A stretch of 64,000 bases of DNA, from positions 1,612,001 through 1,676,000 of the forward strand of contig CM062379.1 of the NCBI GenBank assembly GCA_031310005.1, read 5' to 3'. A program made the position numbers and the translations under genes. The notes under the pieces are model-generated. The model saw nothing but the letters and a program-made list of their open reading frames with translations. It was not told where the DNA came from and did not search any database. Positions 51,596-63,691 of this stretch are shown here, piece by piece; position 1 is the first letter of the stretch; each line of letters starts with the position of its first letter. This stretch comes from Dactylellina haptotyla (lineage: Eukaryota > Ascomycota > Orbiliomycetes > Orbiliales > Orbiliaceae).

Positions 51596-52521
51596 ATGTC
51601 TCCGAAGCCCATTATCGCCCCTTCGATCCTGGCGTCCGACTTTGGCAAGCTCGCCTCAGAATGCCAACGCATCATCGGCGACGGCGCCGATTGGCTTCAC
51701 ATTGATATCATGGACGGCCATTTCGTGCCAAACATCACCATTGGCGCGCCCGTTGTCACCTGCATACGCCCGGCGATCGAGAAAACCGCCGATGGCAAGG
51801 GCACGTTCGACTGCCACATGATGGTTGCAAAGGTGGATCCGACCCGATCTCTATTCCTCTCATATAACTCTTACAGCTTTCAATTGTGCAATTGAGAGAG
51901 AGGAGATATGCATGTTCTAATCACATCTTTCCTCCCTAGTAGCCGGAGGAATGGATTTCGGATTTTGCGAAGGCCGGAGGTGACCTCTACTGCTTCCACT
52001 ACGAAGCCACAACCAAGCCCCGGGAATGCATCAAGCTCGTCCACGATAGCGGCATGAAGGCTGGAATCGCCATCAAACCCGGCACACCCGTTGACGTGCT
52101 ATTCCCCATATTGGATGACCTCAGCGGTGATAAAGACTATTACCCAGATGTACGAAACCTCCAAACCCTCCTCAGCTACGTGAATGCCAGGAAATGAACG
52201 CATAGGAGAGAAAGAAGCTAATGATTCGGTTGTTAGATGGTCCTGGTGATGACCGTAGAGCCTGGTTTCGGTGGTCAAAAGTTCCAGGAAGGCTGTATGC
52301 CCAAAGTTGCAGAACTTCGCGCCAAATACCCGGAATTGGATATTGAAGTCGATGGAGGATTAGGACCAAGCACGATTGGTATTGCGGCTGAAGCCGGCGC
52401 GAACGTTATCGTGGCAGGTACCGCAGTTTTCGGAGCGAAGGATCCCAAAGAAGTCATCGCCATGCTGAGGGGCACAGTCGAGAAGAACCTCGAAATTTGG
52501 AAGAATCGGAGCAAAGTGTAA
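51596..52521 (+). CDS. rpe1: ribulose-phosphate 3-epimerase
   Basis: Exons 51596-51832, 51943-52149 and 52237-52521 (introns 110 and 87 nt, phase 0) encode 242 residues. The TIM-barrel enzyme interconverts ribulose-5-phosphate and xylulose-5-phosphate in the pentose phosphate pathway. Signatures are [25 protein letters not shown] with the metal/catalytic His and Asp, [18 protein letters not shown] and [10 protein letters not shown] with the second catalytic aspartate. The first splice joins MMVAK to [13 protein letters not shown] as in homologues. Its donor (GTGGAT) is weak, and the acceptor is a tandem TAGTAG, of which only the second gives an open frame. Length matches fungal homologues. 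Confidence 0.95.
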
Positions 52522-53246
52522 ATATCGAAGACTAAAACAATAGCTTCGGGCCCGGATACTGCCCAATGGACAGAACACTGCAGAATAGAGACAAATATTA
52601 TCTCACTAGATGTTAGGATGGGAAATGAATCTTATAAGCATATAATAGATCAGATTACCCCGAGCTCACCCATCCCGGGCAACGAGAACACAAAAATAGC
52701 TAAATACAATTATTCTATAAACATTAAATAACAAGAATTACCAGAGTAATCTAAGTATCCTCTCGTCCATACATATAATCGGACATCCTTGAGCATACCA
52801 TACAGGGAGTGGGAGGAAGGTGGAATGAAAGGGAAAAAGAACGAAAAGAGATATAAACGAGACCCGCTCATAACTGGAAGGATATACAGGATATGGAACA
52901 ATGAGAAGGTAGTGAAGATACTATACAAAGGAAAGAGAAATAGAGTTAGGTTTGTACTTACGGGGAAGATAATCCTTACAGGTATAAGAGACCTTTCGCA
53001 ATATATCAAGGAAATAAAGAGCATGGGGAAACAATCTCGAATAGCAAGAAGGAAAAGGAAAATATTTGGATATTCATTTTAAACAAAAACGAAAGGGAAA
53101 AAAAAAGAAGGCAGTGCGATGTATTGTGCGAAAGAAAGAAACGCCGTGGAGATGGTGAGTTTAAAATAATATACGAAAATATGAAAATAGAGGGTTTTAG
53201 CGGAAGATGGATGAATAAACAAGTAAACGGGCTGGTATGCTATAGA
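52522..53246. other. convergent intergenic region
   Basis: This AT- and purine-rich 725-nt region holds the 3' ends of RPE1 and the checkpoint kinase gene. No gene was found. Confidence 0.6.
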
Positions 53247-56200
53247 TTAAGCATCGGGCATATATTCATCATGAAACGGCATATTCTCCTTCCGTTGTTG
53301 CTGGTTGATCTTATCAACCACAGCTTTGTTCAACCCAGGCCCGGATCCATTTCCGCCAGCCACGGTGATCGCAGCTGGCGTCAACTTGGCCTGTTTGGCT
53401 TGGGTCATCTGCTGCGCTCTCATCTGGTCCCAATCTCTCTCGTACTTGAGATCATGCGCCGTTTTCTCGTGGTTCCCGATCATAAGATCGATCCTGAAGC
53501 CCAAGAACTCATGTTTGTCACGGAACACGATAATGTCATCTTGGTCATATACTCTGAAGAAATCGTTCTTAAGGAGTTTGCGGCCGTGGAGTATAATGCC
53601 GTTGGTTCCGAGAACCTTGATCCACGCTTTCATACGAGGCTGTGGCTTAAAGGAATCTTCGTTTTCGGTGGAGTTTGCGAGGGCCTCAATGTCCTCTTCG
53701 TTTGCCAATAAAAGAACGAAGTGGTGCTTAGATACACGTGTATCAGCAACGAAGCAAACACAGGCGGACGAACGCCCATAACGGACATGTTGGTCGATGA
53801 GGTTGATGGATTCGTGAGTAATCGAACAAGGTAGAGGGTTGAGTCTCCCCCAAATAGATTTAGGACGGGATAAGCCAATTTGTTGTGAGGGGGTCTGTAA
53901 GAGCAAAGGTTCCGGATCTCCCAGATCTTCAATTTCGTGCTCATCGTGATGCCCGTGAAGGGAATCATTACCGGTAACTAGAGAGTCTGTCTTGGCGAGT
54001 CCTGCTTCATGTGGCGAGGAATCATGGTTTGCATTGCTCCCTTCGGAATCGATAACGGACATTCGATTTTCGGCGGGTAGACGAGAGAGGATGGCAGGAA
54101 CATCGTGAGGTGATGATTTTCGTCGCAAATTAGGTGACGATGTTCTCTTCGTAATTCTATCATCCATAGAGAGCCTCCCCGACCCTTTCCTGTGAAGAAC
54201 GGATTCCGAATTGTTTGCAGAAGCAACGTTAAGATTGCCAACCATTGTACGCATGCCCGCGAGACTTCGACCATCGGGTCCAGGGGTTCTCCTTCGGGGG
54301 ATGGTCATCGATCTGTCCGAAATCGGCGTCTTGGCCAGCCCGACGAAGGAGTCGTATTGGAACCCATCGCCGCGGGAAGAAACCATGGACTCAGTGACTC
54401 GCCCTGCAGTTTGCGCACCGTAGTATTGAGAATCATCATCGCTGGCTTCCATCTCAGAAACACGCGATTGTCCAAATACACCAGAGCTTTCCGCGTACGC
54501 GCCATCGGGGCTGCTAACTTCCGCCTCATCCTCTTCTTGCATTACCGGATTATCGGCGTAAGCGCTCAACCCGGCAAAGTCGGAATTCATATCGGAACCC
54601 TCAAATGAGCCCTCATGTTCAGATGGACCGAGAAGACTGTTGTCAGGCATACGGCGACGCTGCAGAGGCATAACGGTTCTATCCAATGATTCTGCATTTT
54701 GCACCTGTCTAAGCTGCGAGGATGGGACAACAACACGGTCTCGTTCTCGTTCCATCCGGTGTGCTTGTTCTTGGGATCCCTCAATTTCAACGTCTCCTTC
54801 GTCATCTTGTACAGCGTCCGGGTGTCTAGTATTAACTAGATCGCGGACATCGACGTCTGATTGCCGCCCGTCTTGTGCTTCCAAACGACCTTTGACCTCC
54901 TCCCAGACTTCAATGTTTTGTGACAGCGCTTCTTCCTCGTCTTCATCGATATATTGTGGCAAGGCGCCTTGGCTGCAATCATTTTCAGATGTGCCGTCAT
55001 CGAGCCAAGGATGTCGAAGTGCCTCTTTCTCATTCATACGCTTCGTTGGGTCCGTAATTAAAAACTTCTTAACTAGGTCAATCGCGTTTTCAGAGATGTT
55101 GTGTCTGGACAATCGGTTGAGGTCCCATCTTCCAGAACATATTTTTTGTTGGATCTCTTCTTGGGTCTGGCCGGAGAAAGGAGGTTCACCGGTAAGGAGG
55201 GTATAAATAACGCATCCCAGTGACCACATGTCGCACACGTGGCTGTAGCGCCTATTTTCCTTGTGGCTAAAATGAAAATCTAGTTAGGCAATGCAGATCA
55301 AAATAGGAAGGGAGATCGACTCACTATTTGATATTCCGGGTAACTGGATTCTGAACGCCAACGACAGTGGGGAAAACCTCAGGTGCGAGATATAACATGG
55401 TTCCGCAAAATGTCTTGTTGAATTCATTATCTTCTTTGATCATTTTTGCGAGTCCAAAGTCACTTAGTTTGACTAGAAGCGGCTCTTCGCTCTTGATAAG
55501 GACATTATCGGGTTTGATATCTCGATGGGAGATATTGAGGCCATGAATAAAGACTAGAGCATTATTGACTTGTTGGGTAACAGTCCGGGTGAGTTCCTCT
55601 GACATATGCCCATGAGCTTTCATGTAATCGCTAAGGTCACCGAATCCAACATATTCCATACGAATATAAAGTTGCCGTGGCATTTCTTTATATTCCTCGT
55701 AGTGAATAATATTTGGCTAGTATCGGATTAGCATCGAAACATATGGAAACATTGCATTCAAGAGAAATGCGACTTACATGTTTCAATTGTTCCATAATCT
55801 CAACTTCTTTTAGAACGCCGAGATATCGAGCCTTTCCGTTTTTACGACCGGACTCTTCTTGTGGCCCAAATACCCGTTTGTGGATGATCTTGACGGCGAA
55901 TAAGTCACCGGTGGACTTATTTGTGAGCTTTCTGACAATAGCAAAAGCGCCTCTGCCGATGATATCGCCAACTTCGTAGATGCCATTTTCTCCCGTCCAT
56001 CCATCTGGGAAAGGATATTGTTCTGAAGTAGCATCAGATCCATGGCTCTGTCCAGCTTGCGGTCGGCGGCCAGGTGGTAGCATGGCATTCTGCTGAGGCC
56101 GATGGAGAGCTCTAATCTGTTCCCAGGCCTTAGGATTCGTACTCTTCAGATCTACAATAAACTTGAGCTCGTCCTCTACAGGCCCCAAGGCTAGTAGGAT

Positions 56201-56683
56201 TTGAGAACTATTGGTGAGGATTCTTCTACGACTAGGGATTCCTGGAGTCTGGTGACGGTTCTGCATCGCTCTTGGGGATTGCAGACAAACGGCATCGACC
56301 CAGGTGCCATTCGTAGAACAATCTTCCAACATGATGACACCTTCATCGGTGGTGAAGATGCGGAAATGAACGTTACTGACTCGCCGCGAAGCCGATTGCT
56401 GTCCAAGGGCAACATCGCACTTAAGGGGGTTGCGCCCGAACGTATAACCGGTTTCCGGGTTTTTAGGAGGTACTTGGCTGCTAAGGCATATGTAACCTGG
56501 CAAACTTGACTCTACATGGTTTCGTACGTAGGCGGGAAATCTGCGGGCAAGGTAGGCGACAGCAGCGTTTGCAGCCGGGGAGGCGGGATGGAGGATCAAG
56601 AGGATAGTCGGGTCTGGAGGGGCCTTAGGGCGCTCAGGTTGCTGCTGGGTAGCGGGCTGGGTAGCCTCGACCTCGTCGTCCAT
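53247..56683 (-). CDS. rad53: Rad53/Cds1-type checkpoint kinase with two FHA domains
   Basis: Exons 56683-55778, 55716-55325 and 55266-53247 (introns 61 and 58 nt) encode 1105 residues. The N-terminus has two TQ sites (Thr8, Thr12), candidate ATM/ATR-type phosphorylation sites. FHA1 shows FGR at 82-84, S-N-V-H near 103-106 and NGT at 125-127. The kinase domain has the glycine loop GRGAFAIV (243-250), Lys265, HRDIKPDN with Asp368, DFG with Asp388 and APE at 413-415. A Ser/Glu-rich linker leads to a second FHA (YGRSSAC, RVSKHH, GTNG). FHA-kinase-FHA is the Rad53 layout; Cds1, Chk2 and Dun1 have one FHA. The kinase should relay replication stress and DNA damage signals in the nucleus. All splice junctions restore conserved kinase sequence. 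Confidence 0.93.
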
Positions 56684-59600
56684 TGTTATGAGTAACTAGG
56701 TGGACGGACGCTGAGAAGAGATTATGAAGTATTGGGAGTGAGTGTAACTCGAAGATATCGCTCGAGGAATATATAGAGGAAATGGAGGTAGATATGAGCC
56801 GAGGCTGGAACAGAATTTTATAAAGTTCGATTGAGAGCTGAGCAGGATCGCTCTAGACCTGAGGAGAACTGCCTACGTAAGCTACCTCTATCGCGACAAA
56901 CTTCTGAGGAGCGAGTGTCCGATATCTGCAGCGGTAGACTTCAAGAGGTGCGATATCGCTCGGGGATGTGGGAAACGCAACCCTTTTCGGCCGACACCCA
57001 ATTATATGGTTGTTATCGCCTAGGGATTGCGTAGGCAATGTTGGTGTGGATTGGCAAGTATATCCTGTGATATGTATAAGGCTCGCGGAGATGTACGAAG
57101 GAACGCCGACGCAAAAGACTGTATTCTGCAGGAGGAGGAGACGTAGGATCTATTCGTATGCATTGATAGGTAAGCATCTATATCACCAACCCGGAAAACA
57201 TAGTAATGCGATTCAATTACGTAGCAGCGCCAGTTAGAACTAGAACTCGCAAAGGGATTGAGGCATATAAAAGAACGAGTAAAGACGACGAACTATCCGC
57301 GCAAGCCCCTTTCAGACTATGGATGAGAACAGCGCGAGATGAGGCACGGGGTAGCATGTAGACAGTATGCGAACGCACAAAGAGTCAGAGGTTTGAAGCG
57401 GGACGGAGAAGAATGCTCACCAGAAAGATTTTAAGAAAAATGCGAACCCGAAACCCCTCTTACAAAGTCCAGGCTGACGACCATGTGCTAGCAAGCAATA
57501 AGATCGACGGATCCTGCCAATTGATCGCAGGGGATTTTTTCACCTTTAGCGTTGGGCGAGAAATTCCCGTCGACAAGGGGAGAATAGTAGAAAATTGCCT
57601 GCGTTCTGTCTCGTTTGTCCGGCCAACCTGCCCAAATGACGAGGAACAACGAAGGAATGTCGCGCTGGACGCGTAAAGAGTTAGCCCTCAAAGTCCGCGA
57701 GTTCACGTGGTCAAGCCTCCCCCTCTTCCTCACTTCTTGCTCCGTGTCTGAGTGGGTGGGCTGATCGCACGTTTGAGGACCAGGAAGGGTGCTAGGGCCG
57801 TTGTGCGAGGCACCTTCTTCCTTTCTTTGGAGGAGAGCCAGGAATTTGGAGGATTTGACGGGCGGGAAAAAACCCCTTCTTGAGAGGGCTCGGATATTGT
57901 TGTTTCGCCCACTTTAATTCCCGAGCTTATGAATGCTGTCGGCGAGATCGAGTCATACGACGTATCCTGTGACGATGGCGATAGCGCTTCCGGCCTCTCG
58001 ACTGACAGGACCAGAGGAATGGATGTGGGGGGAAAAGTACAATTTCGAGGTCTTGATCGAAGTCGTGAGAGCCCCCAACTGGATGTTTGGTTGCTGCATA
58101 ACAATGATGGATAATTTTCGATGCGGGATAGCACCCAGAGGAACATCCGACCTCATTAGCTAAGACAAGCTTAGAGCTTGCCAAAGAGAAAAAAGGTGAA
58201 ACTGCGACCAGATTGGAATAGTGTCCACAGATGTTGGAAGCTAGTGCAAGTTGGCTGTTAGAACCCCTCCTCCCCTGCTGCTAATAGGGGCCATGATTGG
58301 GCGACAGGACAGGATGCTGAAAAATCTCGCTGCGCATCGTCTGGTCCCTGGCCTGGACTTGAACAGGATGGGGGAAAAGTCCAAAGAACAGTCTCAGCAA
58401 GGACCCCATGGAAGTTTCCGTGCAAAGCAGATGCATGCTATCACCATCTTCTTTCGTCGAGGAGTTATACTCTCACCAGGGAGCCTCTCCAATCACTCAA
58501 GCCCGTTGGTCTCGCAAGCCGCGCCCACGATGCCCGCCTATCTGCTCTCGCTGGCAGCCGAATTTCAAAGCAGCGGTGGTGATTTCTGGTGTTGAGAAGG
58601 TGGTGTGGGGATCTCTCAATTAATCCGGATATGCAACCACCACTCTCCCACCTGCGCGGGTGCGGGAGAAAAGCCTAGATTTTGGGAGCTGACTTCGGCT
58701 GTTTGAGATTTTCTATCTGATGGCTTTTCGGAGAAAGCTGGGGTGCTTGCTTGCTGTTGCATCAAACATGCGAGGAAACATGTCAGCCATACTTTGGCCA
58801 TGCGCTCTGGGGGTGGTTCCCGAGCGTAGACGGTTCGAAACCCCCCCCATCAAAAGGGGCGGCGGCGCCCACCAACCTCAACGACTCGCGGGTCGAGATC
58901 TGTGATATTTAGATCGGGATCACGGACGGCTTTCTCGCTGTAGAGTGGCTTCCTGCAGGAAAGAAGTTTTCGACCGAGCGGATTGGAGTTGCTATTTGGA
59001 TCGGGGTTGCTGGGAATATGAAACACGCAGGCGATGTTCGTGATATCATCAAGCAAGGGCGGCCAACTCTCGCCTCAATAGCCATGGCCTGGCCACAATT
59101 AATCATCACAGTCAATGGCCACCGTACAATTACACAGTGATTTTCTATGCATGTCGTATCAATTGCTATCGCAGAGCAACCCGTCGGTGGTCGATCGGGT
59201 GCAGTTTGTGATTACGTGAACTCTATTCGGGCATCGATGAACTTCCACTCGATCACGGACAACACCATGCACATCGCACCCTGTTTGTAAAAGTTTGAGA
59301 AGTCACTGATATCACAACAAGCTGAGAAAGTCAGGCATTATTTAGCCCCACCGAGAATAAGAAATGAAAGCCAATTTGTTGGCCCGGAACCAAACGGCCG
59401 GGTTCATGGGTCCGTAAGAACGTCCTCTTGGCATCGGACTGGGATTGGATCCTTTTCATTTCACCACCCCAGCAGGCTAAAAAAAAATTTAATCACAACA
59501 TGAGAGAGGTGGCATGGCAGGGAAAATAGCCCAATTTGGGGAGGAAGGTAGAGATGCATTCCTCAAACAACGCCTTTGCCAGAGCGTGCTTCAGGGATGT

Positions 59601-60285
59601 GAAGGTGAAGGTGTCGAGGGTCGATATAAAAGCAATTCCGCGGTCTGTGGTCTGTGTACTATTACAGGTTGTACATGTAGTATACTGTGGATTGTGGTGA
59701 CTTTACCCCACGTTGGTGTGATTCGCTCGTTCCATTGCCTGACAAAGGTACTCTCATGCTCAACGTCTAAGACAAAATCTTCAACCCGCCATATGAAAAC
59801 AGATGTATAGATACGAGCTAAAATATATCTTGCTTGGAAACCCAAATACTTATCAGTGAGACAGTTCTTGCACGGCCCGGGAGGTTATATATGTATCTTG
59901 AGCCTTGGGCTTACCCATCACAACATAACTTTGGATCTGATATGCCATCATTAGGGTGAATTTATCATCATGGCCAATAAAATGGCATCAAGCAAATGTG
60001 CAAACGTCAAGCCAATCGAAATACACCCAGTGCGGAGTCGATAAGAGATGCTGCTCTCAGCGTAATCATGCCATTTTCAACTTGTCGACTAACACTAACA
60101 TGGTAGTAGCAAGAGCCTGGGTTGTAGCGTCTACGGCAAAGATTGACAAAAAAAATCCAACAGCCTTCTGGGGTACAGTACGAGAGGACTGACCGTTCTG
60201 AGCGATAGCTGATTTTTTTGCCATTCGCTCGCTACCAGCTTGGGAGCAGGTATCTGCGAGCCTTTTAACCTCATGCAACTGCATG
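56684..60285. other. divergent intergenic region of 3.6 kb, no gene seen
   Basis: This is the promoter side of the kinase gene plus unassigned DNA. Frames such as 57730-58146 (minus) and 59514-59810 (plus) are short and lack protein character. The sequence is of mixed composition without obvious repeats. Confidence 0.5.
56768..56776 (-). promoter_or_regulatory. candidate TATA element of the checkpoint kinase gene
   Basis: On the minus strand TATATATTC lies about 88 nt before the start codon. Confidence 0.35.
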
Positions 60286-61493
60286 GAGGTTCTTTCGCTA
60301 AGGCCCAGCCAGGATCCACCCATCCTTTCAAGGGCATTTTCTTGGGCTCTGACTTTTTTTTTTTCCTTTTCCCTGGCAGTTGCAAACCAAAATTTGCTAT
60401 CGTTCGATCGCTGGCGGAAGTTTGAGAGTTCGGTCTTTTGGCCTTTCCTCGACACACACACATTCTCGCACTCTCCCTCCACACCACAGGATCAACACCA
60501 ATATAATTTTCTAACTGCAGTCGACCCTCTTCCCCTTCCCCTTCTCTCTCCTTCTCCAACCACTCCCGTTCCAAGTTTATTTATCTCTTCCCTTTTTTAC
60601 GGTCTACGATATTCTCTTCCCTCTCCTCTACTGTCTTCTCCGTGCTCCTTCCCTCTCTCTCGATCTGTCCTCTTTTTTGTCGTCGTCATCCCTATAGACA
60701 CATACATATATATACACCGACGGTTTATACTCGTCGCCACCTGTCGTCTATACCCTGCATTAGATATAGATTTCTTGTGTCCTCTGCTCCCGAAGTGAAG
60801 AATTTCTGCTCTCCGTGACTGGTGAACGCCTTTTCTTCTGCTCGTTTCCTGTTTCTCAGTTGTCGTTGCCGTTGTTGTGTGCCCGATCACATTCTTTGGG
60901 ATCACCCTGCTTTCCCAGTTGCGTCGCAGGGCTCCGTTTTGAGGCGGACACATCATACCGGACCCAGTCCAATATTTACGCTTACGACGGTGTAAAGGGG
61001 GTAAGATAGGTCTTGGACCGGGCCTGCCCTTGGAACCATAGTGTTCGGCTAGCGAAAAAATAGAAGAGCGAATCCGAAGGAAGAAAAAGTTGTTCCATTC
61101 CGGAAGGCTAAGAGGACAAACAATCTCCAGACCCCAGTCTTCCGTTGTGTCCGTCGTCTTTGATCGGGGCTTTCGAGCAGGGGCTTGGAGACCAGGGCTG
61201 TTGTTTTCTCTCGCTCTGTGCCTCTCCTCTCACACCCTCTCCGTCGTCCAAAATTTGCTGGCGCTGGGTGTCACCACCGCCGCTTCCTCCCTTCATTCGG
61301 CCGTTTTTTCTCTCTCTCTCCTGTTCTCCCTTCTCCTCCTCCCTCTCCCTCTCCTTCCCATCCCACCGCCATCGCCAACACTGTCGCCAACCTCGCACTA
61401 CCAACACCACGAAGACTACCTCTCCGGTCTCTCTCTCTTCCTCCCTCGGCCGTCGCAGACACCCGTAGCATCGTTTCTTTGACTAGTATAACG

Positions 61494-61508
61494 ATGTGCA
61501 TGGTGTGA
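61494..61508 (+). promoter_or_regulatory. minimal uORF 1 (Met-Cys-Met-Val)
   Basis: ATG TGC ATG GTG TGA: two in-frame starts and a stop within 15 nt. It lies about 600 nt before the main start, in a region otherwise nearly devoid of ATG. Confidence 0.4.
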
Positions 61509-61732
61509 ACACTGTGTCGCCTTCTAGTTTTCTCCGATACCGTCTCTTGCCGTGCTCACCCTGCGGCGCCATCTCCACTAATTTTTTTTGGTGTTGCGGC
61601 GACATCGCTTATTAATCCCCCCAATCACTCAGCCTAACCGCCAGCTGTCGACGTCGACACAACACTTTCCTGCTTCCAGCTGCTTCCACGACCTCCTCCC
61701 TATCAAAATAGCATACACCACTAATCCTTTTA

Positions 61733-61756
61733 ATGACCGGAACGTTTCCCTGTTGA
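61733..61756 (+). promoter_or_regulatory. short uORF 2 (7 codons)
   Basis: It encodes MTGTFPC and ends at TGA at 61754-61756. It is the only other upstream ATG in the last 1.8 kb before the gene. Confidence 0.4.
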
Positions 61757-62110
61757 CAAATCTCCTATCTCCAAAAATCGCACAAAAAAGTTGTCTGTCG
61801 TCTGCTCCCGTCTGCTCTTTCTGTCCAGACTTTTTGTACTGCTGTAATCCTTGACTCTCTTGTTTTCTTGTTTTTTCTTGTGGTCTCCGAATATACATAC
61901 ATACTATACTATTAATATATCACCCTGCTGGATCCTTGTCCTCCCACGCCGACTCACCAATCCCACCTCCATCGGCAATCATCACCACCTCGATCACGAT
62001 CATCAGTGTCCCTTCTCGTCGACTGAAGGACACCTTCCAACAGCTCCAACTTCGTCCACTCCTTTCCAACCCTCGCCGCCTACCTCTGGTTTTCCGACGT
62101 TTGTTGCAAC

Positions 62111-63691
62111 ATGCCGAACAAGCACTATCTCTCAGAGTCGGACACCTCGCACGCCTTCCCTCAGAAACGCCATACGTCCGCTCCTTCTCGATATACGCCC
62201 ATCCAGGCGCCTCAAACCCCTCTTTACAGTCCCATCACACAGGCCCCGTCGCCGATATCTCCGAGCAGAGATGACGACATCATGATGTTGGATAAGCCTG
62301 AGCATGGCCCGGCGTCACCGGTTGATGTCTACGAGTCCGCTCTCCTGACCCCCCAGGAAACAAAGAGATCTACTGAGTCCCCTCCCGCCATGTTCCAATC
62401 TCCTGTCCAGTCCCGTCCCGCAAGCCTTGATGGCCGCCTAGCGGAACTCGCCCAGAAATTCTTGAACACCAACATGGACTTGGACATGATGGAAGATGAA
62501 TCCGATGATGATCTAGGTTCTGAAGCCGATCTTTCCACCCCGAAAGCTCTCATGACAAAGTACTTCAACCAAACCGACCTTAACCCGGATGTTATCGTTC
62601 TCAAGGCCACCATCGAGATGTTGCGCAAGCGTCGTCAGCAATGTCTTACGGACATTGGTTCGCTCTCTCGCATGAAGGAAACCGCTCTCGCTAGGCCCGA
62701 CCGCTTTGCCGCAAGAGTCGTCGCTGCTTCTCGTGGGGCCCAGAAGACTAGCGTTCATCAGGGCAAGCACCACTGGAAGCTCGAAGAGAACGGCTGGGAG
62801 ACTCCCGGCCCTCTTGAAATCCCTCGTGTCCCAGAGTTCGAATGGGCCAAGTACGGTGTGCCTTACATCTACAAAAACCCAGACTCTGTTGTTCCAACCC
62901 CGACCATTCAGTCTGTTCATTGTGCATATCCCTCGGCCAGCGTTCAAGAGATGATTAATCCAAACTCGACCAGGATGACCACCAGAGCTGTCAACTCCGC
63001 TCGGTCTGCCGCTAACACGAAGCCAGTTGCCCAGCAAGGCTTCAACATCCGCACCGGCTTGGACATGGTGACAAGACAAAAGAAGAACAACTTGATGAGC
63101 TACTCCAACCCCTTCATGAACGAGTTCAACCCTACTGCTCGACAAGGCCGCCTGTTGTCTGTCGGGTATGCGTCTTAGAACGACCCAAACCTGAATGGGC
63201 ACCATGAACTGCACTACCCAATACCCAATCTGGGAACGGTGTATGACCCGCCTATTCGCAATAGGGAAGAAGCAATCGAGTTTTTGAAAACATTTATCAA
63301 CGAGGATGCGATTCAGAGAGCAGAACGGGCCGTGCCAGCCAAACCTCAGGGCGTCAGATCGAGCAGGAGCGATCGCGAGATAATCGGACAGGTGTTAGAT
63401 GATACTACGGACGTAAACACTCCTATATCATCCGGGATTCGATCCAAGGGTAAACGATATGCGTCGATGCCTGCGAAGCTTGGCGGAAACACCTTGCAGC
63501 AGGGAAGTGGTCGGGAGTTCTCCGAGATGGAAACTCCTTCCATTACATCGGCCCCGAAACGTTACTTCTTGCCTCGTCGCTATCCCGCCTCTGCATTTTC
63601 GAGCCGAACAGCTCTTCAAAAGGACTCCCAGGCTTCTATTCGAAAATCTCCACAGCCGAGGGACCCCTCCGCGCCCAGACCTCATTTATGA
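62111..63691 (+). CDS. unrecognised protein; in-frame stop removed by a proposed 3n intron
   Basis: The frame runs from the ATG at 62111 to 63691 with one TAG at 63176-63178. I propose an intron at 63166-63264 (donor GTATGC, acceptor CAATAG, 99 nt) that removes the stop and keeps the frame, joining RLLSVG to EEAIEFLKTFINEDAI and giving 493 residues. If it is not spliced, the product is 355 residues. The N-terminus is Ser/Pro-rich with several SP/TP sites. An acidic patch (MDLDMMEDESDDDLGSEADL) is followed by a helix with LRKRRQQ. The segment LEIPRVPEFEWAKYGVPYIY looks folded. A basic Ser-rich tail ends the protein. I do not recognise the family. The long leader with small uORFs suggests translational control, which would fit a regulator. 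Confidence 0.75.

Larger units (their letters stand above)
60286..62110 (+). other. putative long 5' leader of the 62111 gene
   Basis: From 60286 to 61493 (1,208 nt) the plus strand has no ATG. In the remaining 617 nt only two short uORFs occur before the start codon at 62111. The sequence is strongly CT-rich, especially 60540-60680 and 61290-61470. This strand-specific ATG depletion indicates a scanned leader of up to 1.8 kb. The transcription start is not known, and the leader could contain introns. Confidence 0.55.

Noticed and set aside
57730-58146. 138-codon minus-strand serine-rich frame
   Set aside because: Overlapping frames in other phases are equally long and none shows a domain.
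58828-58850. B-box-like GGTTCGAAACC
   Set aside because: No A-box or cloverleaf could be built around it, so no tRNA is called.
63166-63178. A 13-nt GT...AG segment as a micro-intron removing the TAG
   Set aside because: It is far below the minimum size for spliceosomal introns and would shift the frame.
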